The position numbers were made by a program, and so were the translations under genes. From NCBI GenBank assembly GCA_002421605.1, contig DISJ01000017.1, positions 52,786 to 116,785 of the forward strand: a stretch of 64,000 nt of DNA, read 5' to 3'. This DNA comes from Rhodobacteraceae bacterium UBA6213 (lineage in GTDB: Bacteria > Pseudomonadota > Alphaproteobacteria > Rhodobacterales > Rhodobacteraceae). The notes under the pieces were generated by a model. The model was not told the DNA's origin. It did not search any database and was given only the letters and a program-made list of their open reading frames with translations. This document shows positions 1 through 9,200 of this stretch, piece by piece; within the stretch, counting starts at the first letter, position 1, and each line of letters opens with the position of its first letter.

Positions 1-736
1 TGGCGATGCCGCCTTCGTAGATCAGATCGACGATCAACTTGACTTCATGGAGGCATTCAAAATAGGCCATTTCAGGCTCGTAGCCCGCCTCGACCAGCGT
101 CTCGAAGCCCATGCGTATCAGCTCGACCAGGCCGCCACAAAGGACCGCTTGCTCGCCAAAAAGGTCGGTTTCGCATTCTTGGCGGAAATTGGTCTCGATG
201 ATGCCAGAACGGCCGCCACCAATACCCGAACAATACGAAAGGCCAAGCTCCATCGCCTTGCCAGTCGCGTCCTGATGCACGGCGACAAGGCAGGGCACGC
301 CGCCACCCTTCACAAACTCGCCGCGCACGGTATGGCCTGGGCCTTTGGGCGCCATCATGATGACATCGACGCCGTGCTTGGGTTCGATCAGGCCGAAATG
401 CACGTTCAGACCATGGGCAAAGGCAATCGCGGCACCTTCGCGCAGATTGTCGTGCACGTATTTCTTGTATGTTGCTGCCTGCAACTCGTCAGGCATGGTG
501 AACATGATTAGATCGCACCATGCGGCGGCTTCGGCGATACCCATGACCTTCAGGCCTTCGCCCTGCGCCTTTTTGGCCGAAGCCGACCCTTCGCGCAGCG
601 CTACAACGACATTTTTCGCACCCGAATCGCGCAGGTTCAACGCATGCGCGTGGCCTTGGCTACCGTAGCCGAGGATGGCCACCTTTTTGTCTTTGATCAG
701 ATTGATGTCGCAGTCACGGTCATAATACACGCGCAT
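1..736 (-). CDS. ilvC: Ketol-acid reductoisomerase (3' end beyond window)
   Basis: NADPH-dependent second step of valine, leucine and isoleucine synthesis, cytoplasmic. The first 245 residues are visible; roughly 90-100 C-terminal residues lie beyond base 1. A Rossmann fingerprint GYGSQG is at residues 23-28 and the Mg2+-binding DLFGEQ begins near residue 191, as in class I KARI. The ATG at 736 is preceded by a perfect AAGGAGG (742-748, complement). The gene is divergent from two Lrp-type regulators that start 129 bp away; control of ilvC by them is likely from context but inferred. Confidence 0.97.
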   Translation of the reverse strand, partial: MRVYYDRDCDINLIKDKKVAILGYGSQGHAHALNLRDSGAKNVVVALREGSASAKKAQGEGLKVMGIAEAAAWCDLIMFTMPDELQAATYKKYVHDNLREGAAIAFAHGLNVHFGLIEPKHGVDVIMMAPKGPGHTVRGEFVKGGGVPCLVAVHQDATGKAMELGLSYCSGIGGGRSGIIETNFRQECETDLFGEQAVLCGGLVELIRMGFETLVEAGYEPEMAYFECLHEVKLIVDLIYEGGIA

Positions 737-865
737 GAAAGCCTCCTTGGGCATAGTTGAGGCACAAACCATACGCTGCCACAGCAAAGTATCAGCGCAT
801 TTTTTGACTTTTCTAGCAAGTTCGGGCAACTATCATTCGTCGAATATGACATTGCTGGATTTTTC

Positions 866-1324
866 ATGCAGATCAATGACACAGACCGCCGGATCCTGCG
901 CCAGCTTCTGGCCGACCCAGAGGCGCCCACAGCAGAACTTGCCGCACGCGCGGGGGTAACTGCGGCAACCTGCTGGCGGCGGCTGGAAAAGCTGCGTGCC
1001 GGCGGCGTGCTGAAGGGCGAGCAGGCGGTGATCGATTGGCGCAAACTGGGTTGGGAAGTCGAGGTCAGCCTGCGCTTTACCTTGGATAAAACCAACCCTA
1101 GAGCATTTGACGAGTTCTTGGCTGCCGCACGTGAAGTGCCAGAAGTTTTGGAAATTCAAACATTTCTGGGCCAAACTGATGTGCGGCTGAATATTATTGC
1201 GCGCGATATGTTGCACTATCACGATATTTACCGCAGCCGCATCCTGACCTTGCCGCATATCGCCGACACCGAGGCCTTGATGCTGATTTCGACAATCAAG
1301 GACCATTCCGGGGTGCCGCTGTGA
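866..1324 (+). CDS. Lrp/AsnC family transcriptional regulator (first of a tandem pair)
   Basis: Feast/famine DNA-binding regulator of 152 residues, the usual Lrp length. An N-terminal winged HTH (about residues 4-55, opening NDTDRRILRQLL) is followed by an alpha/beta RAM ligand-binding domain (about 66-145) that carries the FLGQTDVRLNIIARD stretch typical of the family. It overlaps the next lrp gene by 4 bases and is divergent from ilvC, so the pair probably senses an amino acid and acts on ilvC and on itself. A weak -35-like TTGACT lies at 804-809 with only a poor -10. The effector cannot be told from sequence. Confidence 0.92.
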   Translation: MQINDTDRRILRQLLADPEAPTAELAARAGVTAATCWRRLEKLRAGGVLKGEQAVIDWRKLGWEVEVSLRFTLDKTNPRAFDEFLAAAREVPEVLEIQTFLGQTDVRLNIIARDMLHYHDIYRSRILTLPHIADTEALMLISTIKDHSGVPL

Positions 1325-1779
1325 TCGACCTTGACGATACCGACCGTGCGATTCTGCGCGCCCTGGCACAAGACGCGGCGCAGGGTGCGGGCGCAATCGG
1401 GCGCGGGCTGGGGCTAAGCCAGCCCGCAGCCTGGCGGCGAATCAGGCGGTTGGAGGAAGCGGGCGTCTTGCGCGGGCGTCGTCTGGTGCTTGACACAGCC
1501 GCGCTCGGCTTTGGCGTAACCGTGTTTCTCGGCATTAAACTTGCCGCTAAGGGGCGCGCTTCATTGGAAGATTTCGAGCGTGCAGCGACCGCTATTCCCG
1601 AAGTGCAAACGGTGCAGCATGTGCTGGGAATGTTTGATTATCGCTTGCGCATAATCGCCCGCGACATCGTCGATTTTGAACGAGTGCTGCGGCGGCGGAT
1701 CATGACGCTGCCAGGAATCGGGCAGATCGAGGCCAATGTGCTTTTGTCAGAAGAGCGGCGCCCGGGGCCGCTGGGTTAG
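1321..1779 (+). CDS. Lrp/AsnC family transcriptional regulator (second of a tandem pair)
   Basis: Second Lrp-type regulator, also 152 residues, with an N-terminal winged HTH (LDDTDRAILRALAQD) and a C-terminal RAM domain (VLGMFDYRLRIIARD). It starts with GTG inside the stop region of the upstream lrp (GTGA, 1321-1324), so the two are translationally coupled. The two proteins are clearly related but quite diverged, so they may form heteromers or read different ligands (inference). Its 3' end overlaps the convergent DUF1467 gene by 4 bases, leaving no space for a terminator. Confidence 0.92.
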   Translation: MIDLDDTDRAILRALAQDAAQGAGAIGRGLGLSQPAAWRRIRRLEEAGVLRGRRLVLDTAALGFGVTVFLGIKLAAKGRASLEDFERAATAIPEVQTVQHVLGMFDYRLRIIARDIVDFERVLRRRIMTLPGIGQIEANVLLSEERRPGPLG

Positions 1780-2045
1780 GGATCAAGACGGCCGAACCAA
1801 TCGATGTCATCCAGTGTTACCCAACCGGACAGAATCACCCCGGCAATTGCGACCCAAAGCAACGTGGCGATTAGTGTAGTCAGCTTGGCCTTGCGCCCGA
1901 CACTGCTTGTAGAAGGTGCCGATTCAGGGGTGCCGGGCACCACGTCACCCGACTCGCCCTGCGTCTTGATGCGAAGTGGCAACACCACAAAAAGCACCAG
2001 AAACCAGATCATGGCATAAAGCACAACAGCAGCGGTGGCGTTCAT
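1776..2045 (-). CDS. DUF1467 family small membrane protein
   Basis: An 89-residue protein with two predicted membrane helices (about residues 5-24 and 58-77) separated by a polar, Ser/Pro-rich loop. It matches DUF1467, a family common in Alphaproteobacteria with no known function. Its ATG shares one base with the stop of the methylmalonyl-CoA epimerase gene (TGATG at 2043-2047), so the two are co-translated, a neighbourhood that recurs in Rhodobacterales. No catalytic motif is visible. Confidence 0.85.
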   Translation of the reverse strand: MNATAAVVLYAMIWFLVLFVVLPLRIKTQGESGDVVPGTPESAPSTSSVGRKAKLTTLIATLLWVAIAGVILSGWVTLDDIDWFGRLDP

Positions 2046-2449
2046 CAGACTTGCTCCAATTCCACGAGACAGCCGTTGAAGTCTTTGGGGTGCAAGAACA
2101 AAACTGGTTTCCCATGAGCGCCGATCTTGGGCTCGCCAGAGCCAAGAACGCGCGCGCCCGCAGCCTTTAGCCGGTCGCGCGCAGCAAGGATATCATCGAC
2201 TTCGTAGCAGATATGGTGGATGCCGCCAGCTGGGTTTTTTTCCAGAAACCCGGCAATCGGTGAGGCGTCGCCCAAGGGGTAAAGCAGTTCGATCTTGGTG
2301 TTGGGAAGCTCGATAAACACAACCGTCACGCCATGGGCTGGTTCGTCCTGTGGTGCGCCAACATGGGCACCGAGCGTATCGCGGTATTGCGCAACGGCCG
2401 CAGCGAGGTCTGGCACCGCGATTGCCACATGGTTCAGCCTGCCGATCAT
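2045..2449 (-). CDS. mce: Methylmalonyl-CoA epimerase
   Basis: Interconverts (S)- and (R)-methylmalonyl-CoA, linking propionyl-CoA carboxylase to methylmalonyl-CoA mutase. The 134 residues form a vicinal-oxygen-chelate fold with metal-ligand candidates H7 (LNHVAIAV), His in GGIHHICYEVDD and Glu in LVELEQV near the C-terminus. The start at 2449 (MIGRLNHVAI) was chosen over an in-frame ATG 18 bases upstream because AGGGAGAG lies just before it and family members begin this way. The partner enzymes lie 33-42 kb away in this window. It is co-translated with the DUF1467 gene. Confidence 0.95.
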   Translation of the reverse strand: MIGRLNHVAIAVPDLAAAVAQYRDTLGAHVGAPQDEPAHGVTVVFIELPNTKIELLYPLGDASPIAGFLEKNPAGGIHHICYEVDDILAARDRLKAAGARVLGSGEPKIGAHGKPVLFLHPKDFNGCLVELEQV

Positions 2450-2564
2450 CCCGCTCTCCCTTTGCACTGGTTTCTTTTAGCCCGCGTCGGACGGGTGGGC
2501 AACGTTTACCGTTGGTTAGCCATTCATGCGCTTTGATCGACAACAGCGATTCCGGAGGCCCAAG

Positions 2565-3284
2565 ATGGTTGACGAGATTTCCGTTTTTCTTTCTGGCCGC
2601 AGAGCCTGCGCAGAGCGCCCGCTATCGGGGCTGACCGTGCTGGTGGTCGAGGACAGCCGCTTTGCCAGCGAAGCGATGCGGCTTTTGTGTTTGCGCTCGG
2701 GCGCGCGAATCCGACGGGCTGATTGCCTGCGTTCGGCGCATCGCCATCTGCAAACCTATCGCCCCGTTGTCGTCATCGTCGATCTTGGCCTTCCAGACGG
2801 GTCTGGGGCAAGGTTGATTGCCGATCTGGCGGCCGAGCCTGCGCGCCGGACCGTGGTGCTCGGCATCTCGGGCGATGCGGCAAGAGAGGCGGAGGCGCGC
2901 GCAGCAGGCGCGGATGGTTTTCTGACCAAGCCAGTTGAAAGCCTTGCGGCATTTCAGGACCTGATCTTGGCAGCGCTTCCACCCGCCCTGCGACCAGCGG
3001 GCCTGCACGCAGTCGCTGATGCGATCGTGTCGCCCGACCCGTTGGCGCTGCGCGACGATCTTGCCCATGCCGCAGCCGTGCTGGCAGATGCGCCCGACGC
3101 CGAGGCGATCGCCTATATCACGCATTTTCTGGGTGGAGTCGCGCGCAGCGCACGTGATCCCGCACTTGAAGTTGCAGCAGCGGCGCTGGCGCAGGCTGAT
3201 CAGGCAGGCAGCCCGACGGGGGCGCGCCTAGCCGATGTGGCCGGGGTGCTGCGCGCGCGCCTTAGTGCTTGCGCCACGATCTGA
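2565..3284 (+). CDS. Response regulator receiver protein with HPt-like C-terminal domain
   Basis: A 239-residue cytoplasmic signalling protein. Residues 23-138 form a complete receiver domain: acidic pair E29/D30, phospho-acceptor D73 (VIVDLGLPDG) and conserved K122 (FLTKPVE). The C-terminal ~90 residues are helical and contain ITHFLGGVARSA around H187, resembling the HPt signature (AHxLKG) but without the lysine. No DNA-binding output domain is present. The start at 2565 follows GGAGG (2554-2558); an upstream in-frame ATG at 2526 lacks a ribosome site. No histidine kinase is encoded nearby, so the partner is unknown. Confidence 0.85.
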   Translation: MVDEISVFLSGRRACAERPLSGLTVLVVEDSRFASEAMRLLCLRSGARIRRADCLRSAHRHLQTYRPVVVIVDLGLPDGSGARLIADLAAEPARRTVVLGISGDAAREAEARAAGADGFLTKPVESLAAFQDLILAALPPALRPAGLHAVADAIVSPDPLALRDDLAHAAAVLADAPDAEAIAYITHFLGGVARSARDPALEVAAAALAQADQAGSPTGARLADVAGVLRARLSACATI

Positions 3285-3305
3285 GCGATGCAGAACGTCA
3301 GTGCC

Positions 3306-4022
3306 TTAGCCAAGCAACGGGTCGTGACTGGCAAGAATTGGCTTGGTCAGCGCGCCAAGCTGTTGCTTTTGTTGGCCCTCGGCGCTGAAGTTTTGGGGCG
3401 CGAGCCAGCTGTCATAGGCAGCGCTCAGCGCAGGCCACTCGCCATCAATCGCGGCAAACCATGCGGTGTCGCGGTTGCGCCCTTTGTAGATCGTGGCTTG
3501 CCTGAAAACGCCCTCGAAACTCAGCCCCAACCGCGCCGCAGCGCGCCGCGACGGCATGTTCAGCGCGTCGCACTTCCATTCAAACCGCCGATAGCCTGCC
3601 GCAAATGCCCAACCGATTGGCAGCATCATCGCTTCACTTGCCGCGCGGCGGCGTTGCAGGCGCCGGGAAAAGTTGATGTGCCCCAATTCGATACTGCCCG
3701 CCTCTGGTGCGATGCGCAGAAACGAAAGCATACCGCCGATCAGCCCGGTATCGAGATCGCGCACCGCAAAAAATATAGGATCGCTGCCAGCAGCCATGCC
3801 GTGCAGCCACCTGGTGAAATCGGCTTCATTGGCAAAGGGGCCGTAAGGCAGATAATCCCATACTGCGTCATCTTCACTATAGGCCGCGAAAAGTTGCTGC
3901 GCGTGGGCCGCTGGGTCAAGCGGTTCCAACTGCGCGTAGCGGCCCGAAAGTGGCGCGCGCGCAGGCCGCACTGGTACCTTCCAATTAGGCAGGGCATCCC
4001 CGAAACGCTTTTGCGCCACCAT
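3306..4022 (-). CDS. GNAT family N-acetyltransferase (RimJ/RimL-like)
   Basis: Predicted acetyl-CoA-dependent N-acetyltransferase of about 238 residues from ATG 4022, which is preceded by GGGGGAAG; the open frame extends upstream to 4115 without a ribosome site. The order is that of the RimJ/RimL type (Acetyltransf_3): substrate-side N-terminus, a central GHINFSRRLQRRRAASEA segment corresponding to the acetyl-CoA loop, and RRAAARLGLSFEGVFRQA near the C-terminus. The substrate (ribosomal protein, small amine or other) cannot be assigned. It is convergent with the receiver gene, 21 bases apart. Confidence 0.88.
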   Translation of the reverse strand: MVAQKRFGDALPNWKVPVRPARAPLSGRYAQLEPLDPAAHAQQLFAAYSEDDAVWDYLPYGPFANEADFTRWLHGMAAGSDPIFFAVRDLDTGLIGGMLSFLRIAPEAGSIELGHINFSRRLQRRRAASEAMMLPIGWAFAAGYRRFEWKCDALNMPSRRAAARLGLSFEGVFRQATIYKGRNRDTAWFAAIDGEWPALSAAYDSWLAPQNFSAEGQQKQQLGALTKPILASHDPLLG

Positions 4023-4162
4023 CGCACTTCCCCCGTTTTGCGCGACCCTAGCGCAGCGGTTGTGCCCGCGCAAATGCCCTGCAATGGGCGCGCCGGTTTC
4101 GCAATGCTGCCGCAATTGGAACCAATTCTGGCGATGTCGGAACCCTACGAAGGAAACCTAAC

Positions 4163-4297
4163 ATGTCCAAGAACCTTCGCCGCATCATCGAAAATGAGCG
4201 CCTGACCCGCGCCACGCACTGGACCGTATTCAGCCTCGGTGCGCTGACGCTGACGTTTTCGGTGCTCGCCACCGCTGTAAAAGCCTTCGGCGGCTAA
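4163..4297 (+). CDS. Small single-pass membrane protein, 44 residues
   Basis: A 44-residue ORF with an AAGGAAA ribosome site (4150-4156) seven bases before ATG 4163. The N-terminal 20 residues are basic and polar (SKNLRRIIENERLTR); residues 21-39 form one hydrophobic helix (TVFSLGALTLTFSVLATAV), ending in KAFGG. Third-position GC fits its neighbours. It lies alone between a divergent acetyltransferase and the convergent aspS, with a hairpin right after the stop. I do not recognise the family; the charged-N, single-helix shape suggests an inner-membrane small protein. Confidence 0.6.
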   Translation: MSKNLRRIIENERLTRATHWTVFSLGALTLTFSVLATAVKAFGG

Positions 4298-4317
4298 GCC
4301 CCTGCCCCACCGGGGCT
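4297..4317. terminator. Small GC hairpin between convergent genes
   Basis: AGCCCC (4297-4302) and GGGGCT (4312-4317) form a 6-bp stem with a 9-base loop between the small membrane-protein gene and the end of aspS. No clear U-tract follows on either strand, so its role as a terminator is tentative. Confidence 0.35.
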
Positions 4318-4322
4318 GGTGC

Positions 4323-6104
4323 TTAGTCCTTTGGCAGGCTGCGCAGTCGCAATTCGCGTAGCTGTTCATTGGTCGGTTCAGACGGCGCACCCATCATCAG
4401 ATCTTCCGCACGTTGGTTCATCGGGAACATGATAACCTCGCGGATGTTCATCTCGTCCGCAAGCAGCATCACGATACGGTCGATACCCGCAGCACAACCG
4501 CCGTGCGGCGGTGCGCCGTAGTGGAATGCCTTGACCATGCCGCCAAATCGCTTTTCGACCTCCGAGGCTGGGTAGCCCGCAATCTCGAATGCCTTGAACA
4601 TGATCTCTGGCTTGTGGTTGCGGATCGCGCCGGAAACCAGTTCGTAGCCGTTGCAGGCCAAATCGTACTGAAAGCCACGCACATCCAGCGGGTCGCCCGA
4701 CAACGCCTCAAGCCCGCCTTGCGGCATGGAAAACGGGTTGTGCTCAAAGTCGTATTTGCCGGTTTCCGGGTCTTGCTGATAAAGTGGAAAATCGACAATC
4801 CAAGCAAAGCGAAAGCTGTTTTCGTCCGTCAGCCCCAGCTCGCGGCCTATCTCGGTGCGCGCCTTGCCCGCAACTGTTTGGAAAACCGACGGCTTTCCGC
4901 CAAGGAAAAAGGCGGCGTCGCCCTCGCCCAAGGCAAGCTGGGTCCGGATCGCCTCGGTCCGCTCGGGGCCAAGCGCCTTGGCAATGGGGCCTGCAGCTTC
5001 GGTGCCAGACCCATCCTCGGCCTTGCGCCAAAAAATATAGCCCATGCCCGGCAAGCCCTGGCCTTGGGCAAACGCGTTCATGCGGTCGCAAAACTTGCGG
5101 CTGCCACCTTTCGGCGCCGGGATCGCGCGCACTTCAGTGCCAGCATTTTCCAACAACTTGGCAAAAATGCCAAAGCCCGAGTCGCGGAAATGCGCGCTCA
5201 CATCCTGCATCTTGATCGGGTTACGCAGATCGGGCTTGTCGGTGCCATACCAGAGAGCCGCGTCTTTGTAAGAGATTTGCGGCCAGTCGGCGTGCACTTT
5301 TCGCCCACCGCCGAACTCTTCGAAAATGCCCTGAATGACCGGCTGCACGGCCGCAAACACGTCATCTTGCGTCACAAAGCTCATTTCGAGGTCAAGCTGG
5401 TAAAAATCGGTCGGGCTGCGGTCAGCGCGCGGGTCTTCATCGCGAAAACAGGGCGCAATCTGGAAATAGCGGTCAAAGCCTGCGACCATGATCAACTGCT
5501 TGAACTGCTGCGGCGCCTGCGGCAACGCGTAGAACTTGCCGGGGTGCAGCCGCGAGGGTACCAGAAAATCGCGCGCGCCCTCGGGGCTCGAGGCCGTGAT
5601 GATTGGCGTTTGGTATTCGGTAAAGCCCTGCGACCACATACGGTTACGCAAAGAGCGCACAACGTTCGAACGCAACAACATGCGGTTGTGCAATCCCTCG
5701 CGCCGCAAATCGAGAAAGCGGTAGGTCAGCCGCGTTTCCTCGGGGTATTCCTGATCGCCAAACACCTGCAGCGGCAGCTCATCAGCGGCACCCAGCACCT
5801 CGATTTCGCGCACATAAACTTCAATTTCGCCGGTCGGGATCTTGGTGTTCACCAGCGACGCATCGCGCAGCTTCACACCACCGTCGATACGGATCACCCA
5901 TTCCGCGCGTGTGGCCTCAAGCGCTTTGAACGCATCCGAGTCGCCATCGCAGATTAGCTGCGTGATGCCGTAATGGTCGCGCAGGTCAATGAACAGCACA
6001 CCGCCGTGATCGCGCACCCGGTGCACCCACCCCGCAAGGCGCACATCTTGACCGGCGTGCGTTGCATTGAGATCGCCACAGGTATGGCTGCGATAAGCGT
6101 GCAT
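4323..6104 (-). CDS. aspS: Aspartyl-tRNA synthetase
   Basis: Class IIb aminoacyl-tRNA synthetase charging tRNA-Asp; the bacterial-type length (593 residues) includes the GAD insertion. Order: N-terminal OB anticodon-binding domain (about residues 1-110, with VRLAGWVHRVRDHGGVLFID), class II catalytic core with motif 2 CFRDEDPRADR (near 220) and motif 3 GIDRIVMLLAD (near 540). Bacteria of this group may use it as a non-discriminating enzyme for Asn as well, but that cannot be judged here. The ATG at 6104 opens MHAYRSHTCGDLN, typical for the family. It is transcribed alone and is divergent from carB. Confidence 0.98.
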   Translation of the reverse strand: MHAYRSHTCGDLNATHAGQDVRLAGWVHRVRDHGGVLFIDLRDHYGITQLICDGDSDAFKALEATRAEWVIRIDGGVKLRDASLVNTKIPTGEIEVYVREIEVLGAADELPLQVFGDQEYPEETRLTYRFLDLRREGLHNRMLLRSNVVRSLRNRMWSQGFTEYQTPIITASSPEGARDFLVPSRLHPGKFYALPQAPQQFKQLIMVAGFDRYFQIAPCFRDEDPRADRSPTDFYQLDLEMSFVTQDDVFAAVQPVIQGIFEEFGGGRKVHADWPQISYKDAALWYGTDKPDLRNPIKMQDVSAHFRDSGFGIFAKLLENAGTEVRAIPAPKGGSRKFCDRMNAFAQGQGLPGMGYIFWRKAEDGSGTEAAGPIAKALGPERTEAIRTQLALGEGDAAFFLGGKPSVFQTVAGKARTEIGRELGLTDENSFRFAWIVDFPLYQQDPETGKYDFEHNPFSMPQGGLEALSGDPLDVRGFQYDLACNGYELVSGAIRNHKPEIMFKAFEIAGYPASEVEKRFGGMVKAFHYGAPPHGGCAAGIDRIVMLLADEMNIREVIMFPMNQRAEDLMMGAPSEPTNEQLRELRLRSLPKD

Positions 6105-6230
6105 GGGCGTCCCCTTTCAGAGGCGTTGGTTACGCGCCGATACACCGCGCCGGCGCGGCGAAGTCAAGCATTGGCGCTGCTATGGGCGATTGAATCGACT
6201 CGCGCAGCGGCGCGACGTGACCTTCGGGCC

Positions 6231-6258
6231 TTGCACCCATGCTACACACGTCTATAAC
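6231..6258 (+). promoter_or_regulatory. Candidate sigma70-type promoter of carB
   Basis: TTGCAC (6231-6236) and TATAAC (6253-6258) are separated by 16 bases and lie 32 bases upstream of the carB ATG, matching -35/-10 consensus at most positions. A ribosome site AAGGGG follows at 6279-6284. This is sequence match only. Confidence 0.45.
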
Positions 6259-6290
6259 GCGGACAATTTGCGCCGCCGAAGGGGATATCC

Positions 6291-9200
6291 ATGCCGAAGA
6301 GAACCGATATCAAGTCCATTCTCATCATCGGTGCCGGGCCTATCGTCATCGGGCAGGCATGCGAGTTTGACTATTCCGGCGCACAGGCCTGCAAGGCGCT
6401 GCGCGAAGAAGGATACCGGGTCATTCTGGTAAACTCGAACCCCGCCACGATCATGACCGACCCGGAAATGGCCGATGCCACCTACATCGAGCCGATTACC
6501 CCCGAAGTGGTCGCCCGGATCATCGAAAAGGAACGCCCCGACGCGCTCTTGCCAACGATGGGCGGGCAGACTGGCCTGAACACCTCGCTGGCGCTGGCTG
6601 ATATGGGTGTGCTTGAAAAGTTTGGCGTCGAATTGATCGGCGCAAACCGGCAAGCTATTGAGATGGCAGAAGATCGCAAGCTGTTTCGCGAAGCGATGCT
6701 GCGGATCGGCCTGGAAAACCCGCGCGCCACCATTATCGCCGCGCCAAAGCTGGCGAACGGGAAATACGATATCAACGCCGGTGTCACCGAGGCCCTTGCG
6801 GCAATCGACTTTGTCGGCTTGCCCGCGATCATCCGCCCAGCCTTTACGCTTGGCGGCACCGGCGGTGGCGTGGCCTACAACCGCGACGATTACGAACGCA
6901 TCTGCCGCTCGGGGCTTGATGCTTCGCCTGCCGCGCAGATTCTGATCGATGAGTCGCTTCTGGGCTGGAAAGAGTTCGAGATGGAGGTGGTGCGTGATAA
7001 GGCCGACAACGCCATCATCATCTGTGCGATCGAAAACGTCGATCCGATGGGCGTGCACACTGGCGACAGCATCACCGTTGCCCCTGCGCTGACCTTGACC
7101 GACAAAGAATACCAGATCATGCGCAATGGCTCGATTGCCGTGCTGCGCGAGATCGGTGTCGAAACCGGCGGATCGAACGTTCAATGGGCAATCAACCCCG
7201 TGGACGGGCGGATGGTCGTGATCGAGATGAACCCGCGGGTATCGCGCTCTTCGGCGCTGGCCTCCAAGGCGACAGGCTTTCCTATTGCGAAGATCGCGGC
7301 AAAACTCGCCGTCGGCTATACGCTGGACGAGCTCGACAACGACATCACCAAGGTCACGCCCGCCTCGTTCGAGCCAACTATCGATTATGTCGTGACCAAG
7401 ATCCCGAGGTTTGCCTTTGAAAAATTTCCCGGCGCCAAGGCAGAGCTGACTACCGCGATGAAATCGGTGGGCGAGGCGATGGCGATTGGGCGCAGTTTCC
7501 ACGAGTCTGTGCAAAAGGCGCTGGCTTCAATGGAAACCGGGCTGACCGGTTTTGACGAAATCGAGATCGAAGGCGCGCCCGAGAAATCGGCGGTCATCCG
7601 AGCGATTGCCGCGCAAACGCCAGACCGCCTGCGGCTCATCGCACAGGCCATGCGGCACGGACTGACAGATGCAGAAATCCAACTATCTACCGCCTATGAC
7701 CCCTGGTTTTTGGCCCGAATAAGAGAAATTATCGAACAAGAGGCGGATATTCGCGCCACCGGTCTGCCGCTTACCGCCGAGGGGCTGCGCAAGCTCAAGA
7801 TGATGGGCTTTACCGATGCCCGACTGGCCACATTGACGGGGCGTGATGAGGCACAAGTGCGCCGTGCGCGGCACAACCTTGGGGTGCAAGCGGTATTCAA
7901 ACGGATCGACACATGCGCCGCAGAGTTCGAGGCACAGACACCCTATATGTATTCAACCTACGAAGCGCCCGCGATGGGCGAGGTTGAATGTGAAGCGCGT
8001 CCGTCGGGCGCAAAAAAGGTCGTGATCCTTGGCGGCGGACCAAACCGGATCGGTCAAGGTATCGAGTTCGACTACTGCTGCTGCCACGCCTGTTTTGCGC
8101 TGACCAAGACAGGGTACGAGACGATCATGATCAACTGCAACCCTGAGACGGTTTCGACCGATTATGACACCTCGGATCGCCTCTATTTCGAACCGTTGAC
8201 CTTTGAACATGTTTTGGAAGTGCTGCGTGTTGAGCAAGAAAACGGCACATTGCACGGGGTGATCGTGCAGTTTGGTGGGCAGACCCCGCTAAAACTTGCC
8301 CGGGCGCTGGAAGCTGAGGGTATTCCGATTCTTGGTACCTCGCCCGACGCGATCGACCTTGCCGAGGATCGGCGGCGGTTCCAGAAGCTGTTGAACGACC
8401 TCGGGCTACTCCAGCCGGTCAACGGACTTGCCAGCACGCGCGATGAAGCTTTTGATATTGCAGGGCGTATTGGGTATCCGCTGGTGATCCGGCCATCATA
8501 TGTGCTGGGTGGTCGCGCGATGGAGATCGTGCGCGATGACGCGCAGCTTGAACGCTACATCCGCGAGGCGGTGCGGGTTTCGGGCGACAGCCCGGTGCTG
8601 CTTGACAGCTACCTTTCAAACGCGATCGAGGTCGATGTCGATGCGCTGTGTGATGGCCATTCGGTGCATGTCGCGGGCATCATGCAGCATATCGAAGAGG
8701 CGGGTGTGCATTCGGGTGACAGCGCCTGTTCGTTGCCGCCGCATACGCTTTCGCCTGAAACCGTCGCAGATCTGAAACGTCAGACCGAAGCGTTGGCGCT
8801 GGGGCTGAATGTCGTCGGCCTGATGAACGTGCAATTCGCGATCAAAGACGGCGTGATCTATGTGCTTGAGGTCAACCCGCGTGCCAGCCGCACTGTGCCG
8901 TTTGTGGCCAAGGCAACCGACAGCGCCATTGCCTCGATCGCGGCGCGGCTTATGGCGGGAGAACGGTTGGAGAATTTTCCGCACCGTGCCGCCTACCCTG
9001 CCGGCGTCGGGCCGGATTCGACCCTGCCGCTGGCCGATCTGATGACGCTCGCCGACCCCAATACGCCTTGGTATTCTGTAAAAGAGGCGGTTCTGCCTTT
9101 TGCGCGATTCCCCGGTGTTGACACGCTTCTTGGCCCTGAGATGCGCTCGACCGGCGAGGTTATGGGCTGGGATCGCAACTTTGCACGTGCGTTTTTGAAG

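Noticed and set aside
804..836. TTGACT and weak AACTAT as a promoter for the first lrp gene
   Set aside because: Only the -35 is good; no -10 with three or more strong positions at 16-18 bases, so I do not list it as a feature.
2455..2470. TTTGCACT near the mce start as a possible PccR site
   Set aside because: Only a partial, single half-site with no second copy; a match this short is expected by chance.
3288..4205. 305-residue plus-strand open frame
   Set aside because: It lies antisense to the GNAT gene at 3306-4022, which has recognisable acetyltransferase motifs.
4413..5957. 514-residue plus-strand open frame
   Set aside because: It is antisense to aspS, whose catalytic motifs are intact on the other strand; high GC gives long open antisense frames here.
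6252..7514. 420-residue minus-strand open frame
   Set aside because: Antisense to carB; composition is rich in His/Arg/Gly as expected of a shadow frame, with no signal of its own.
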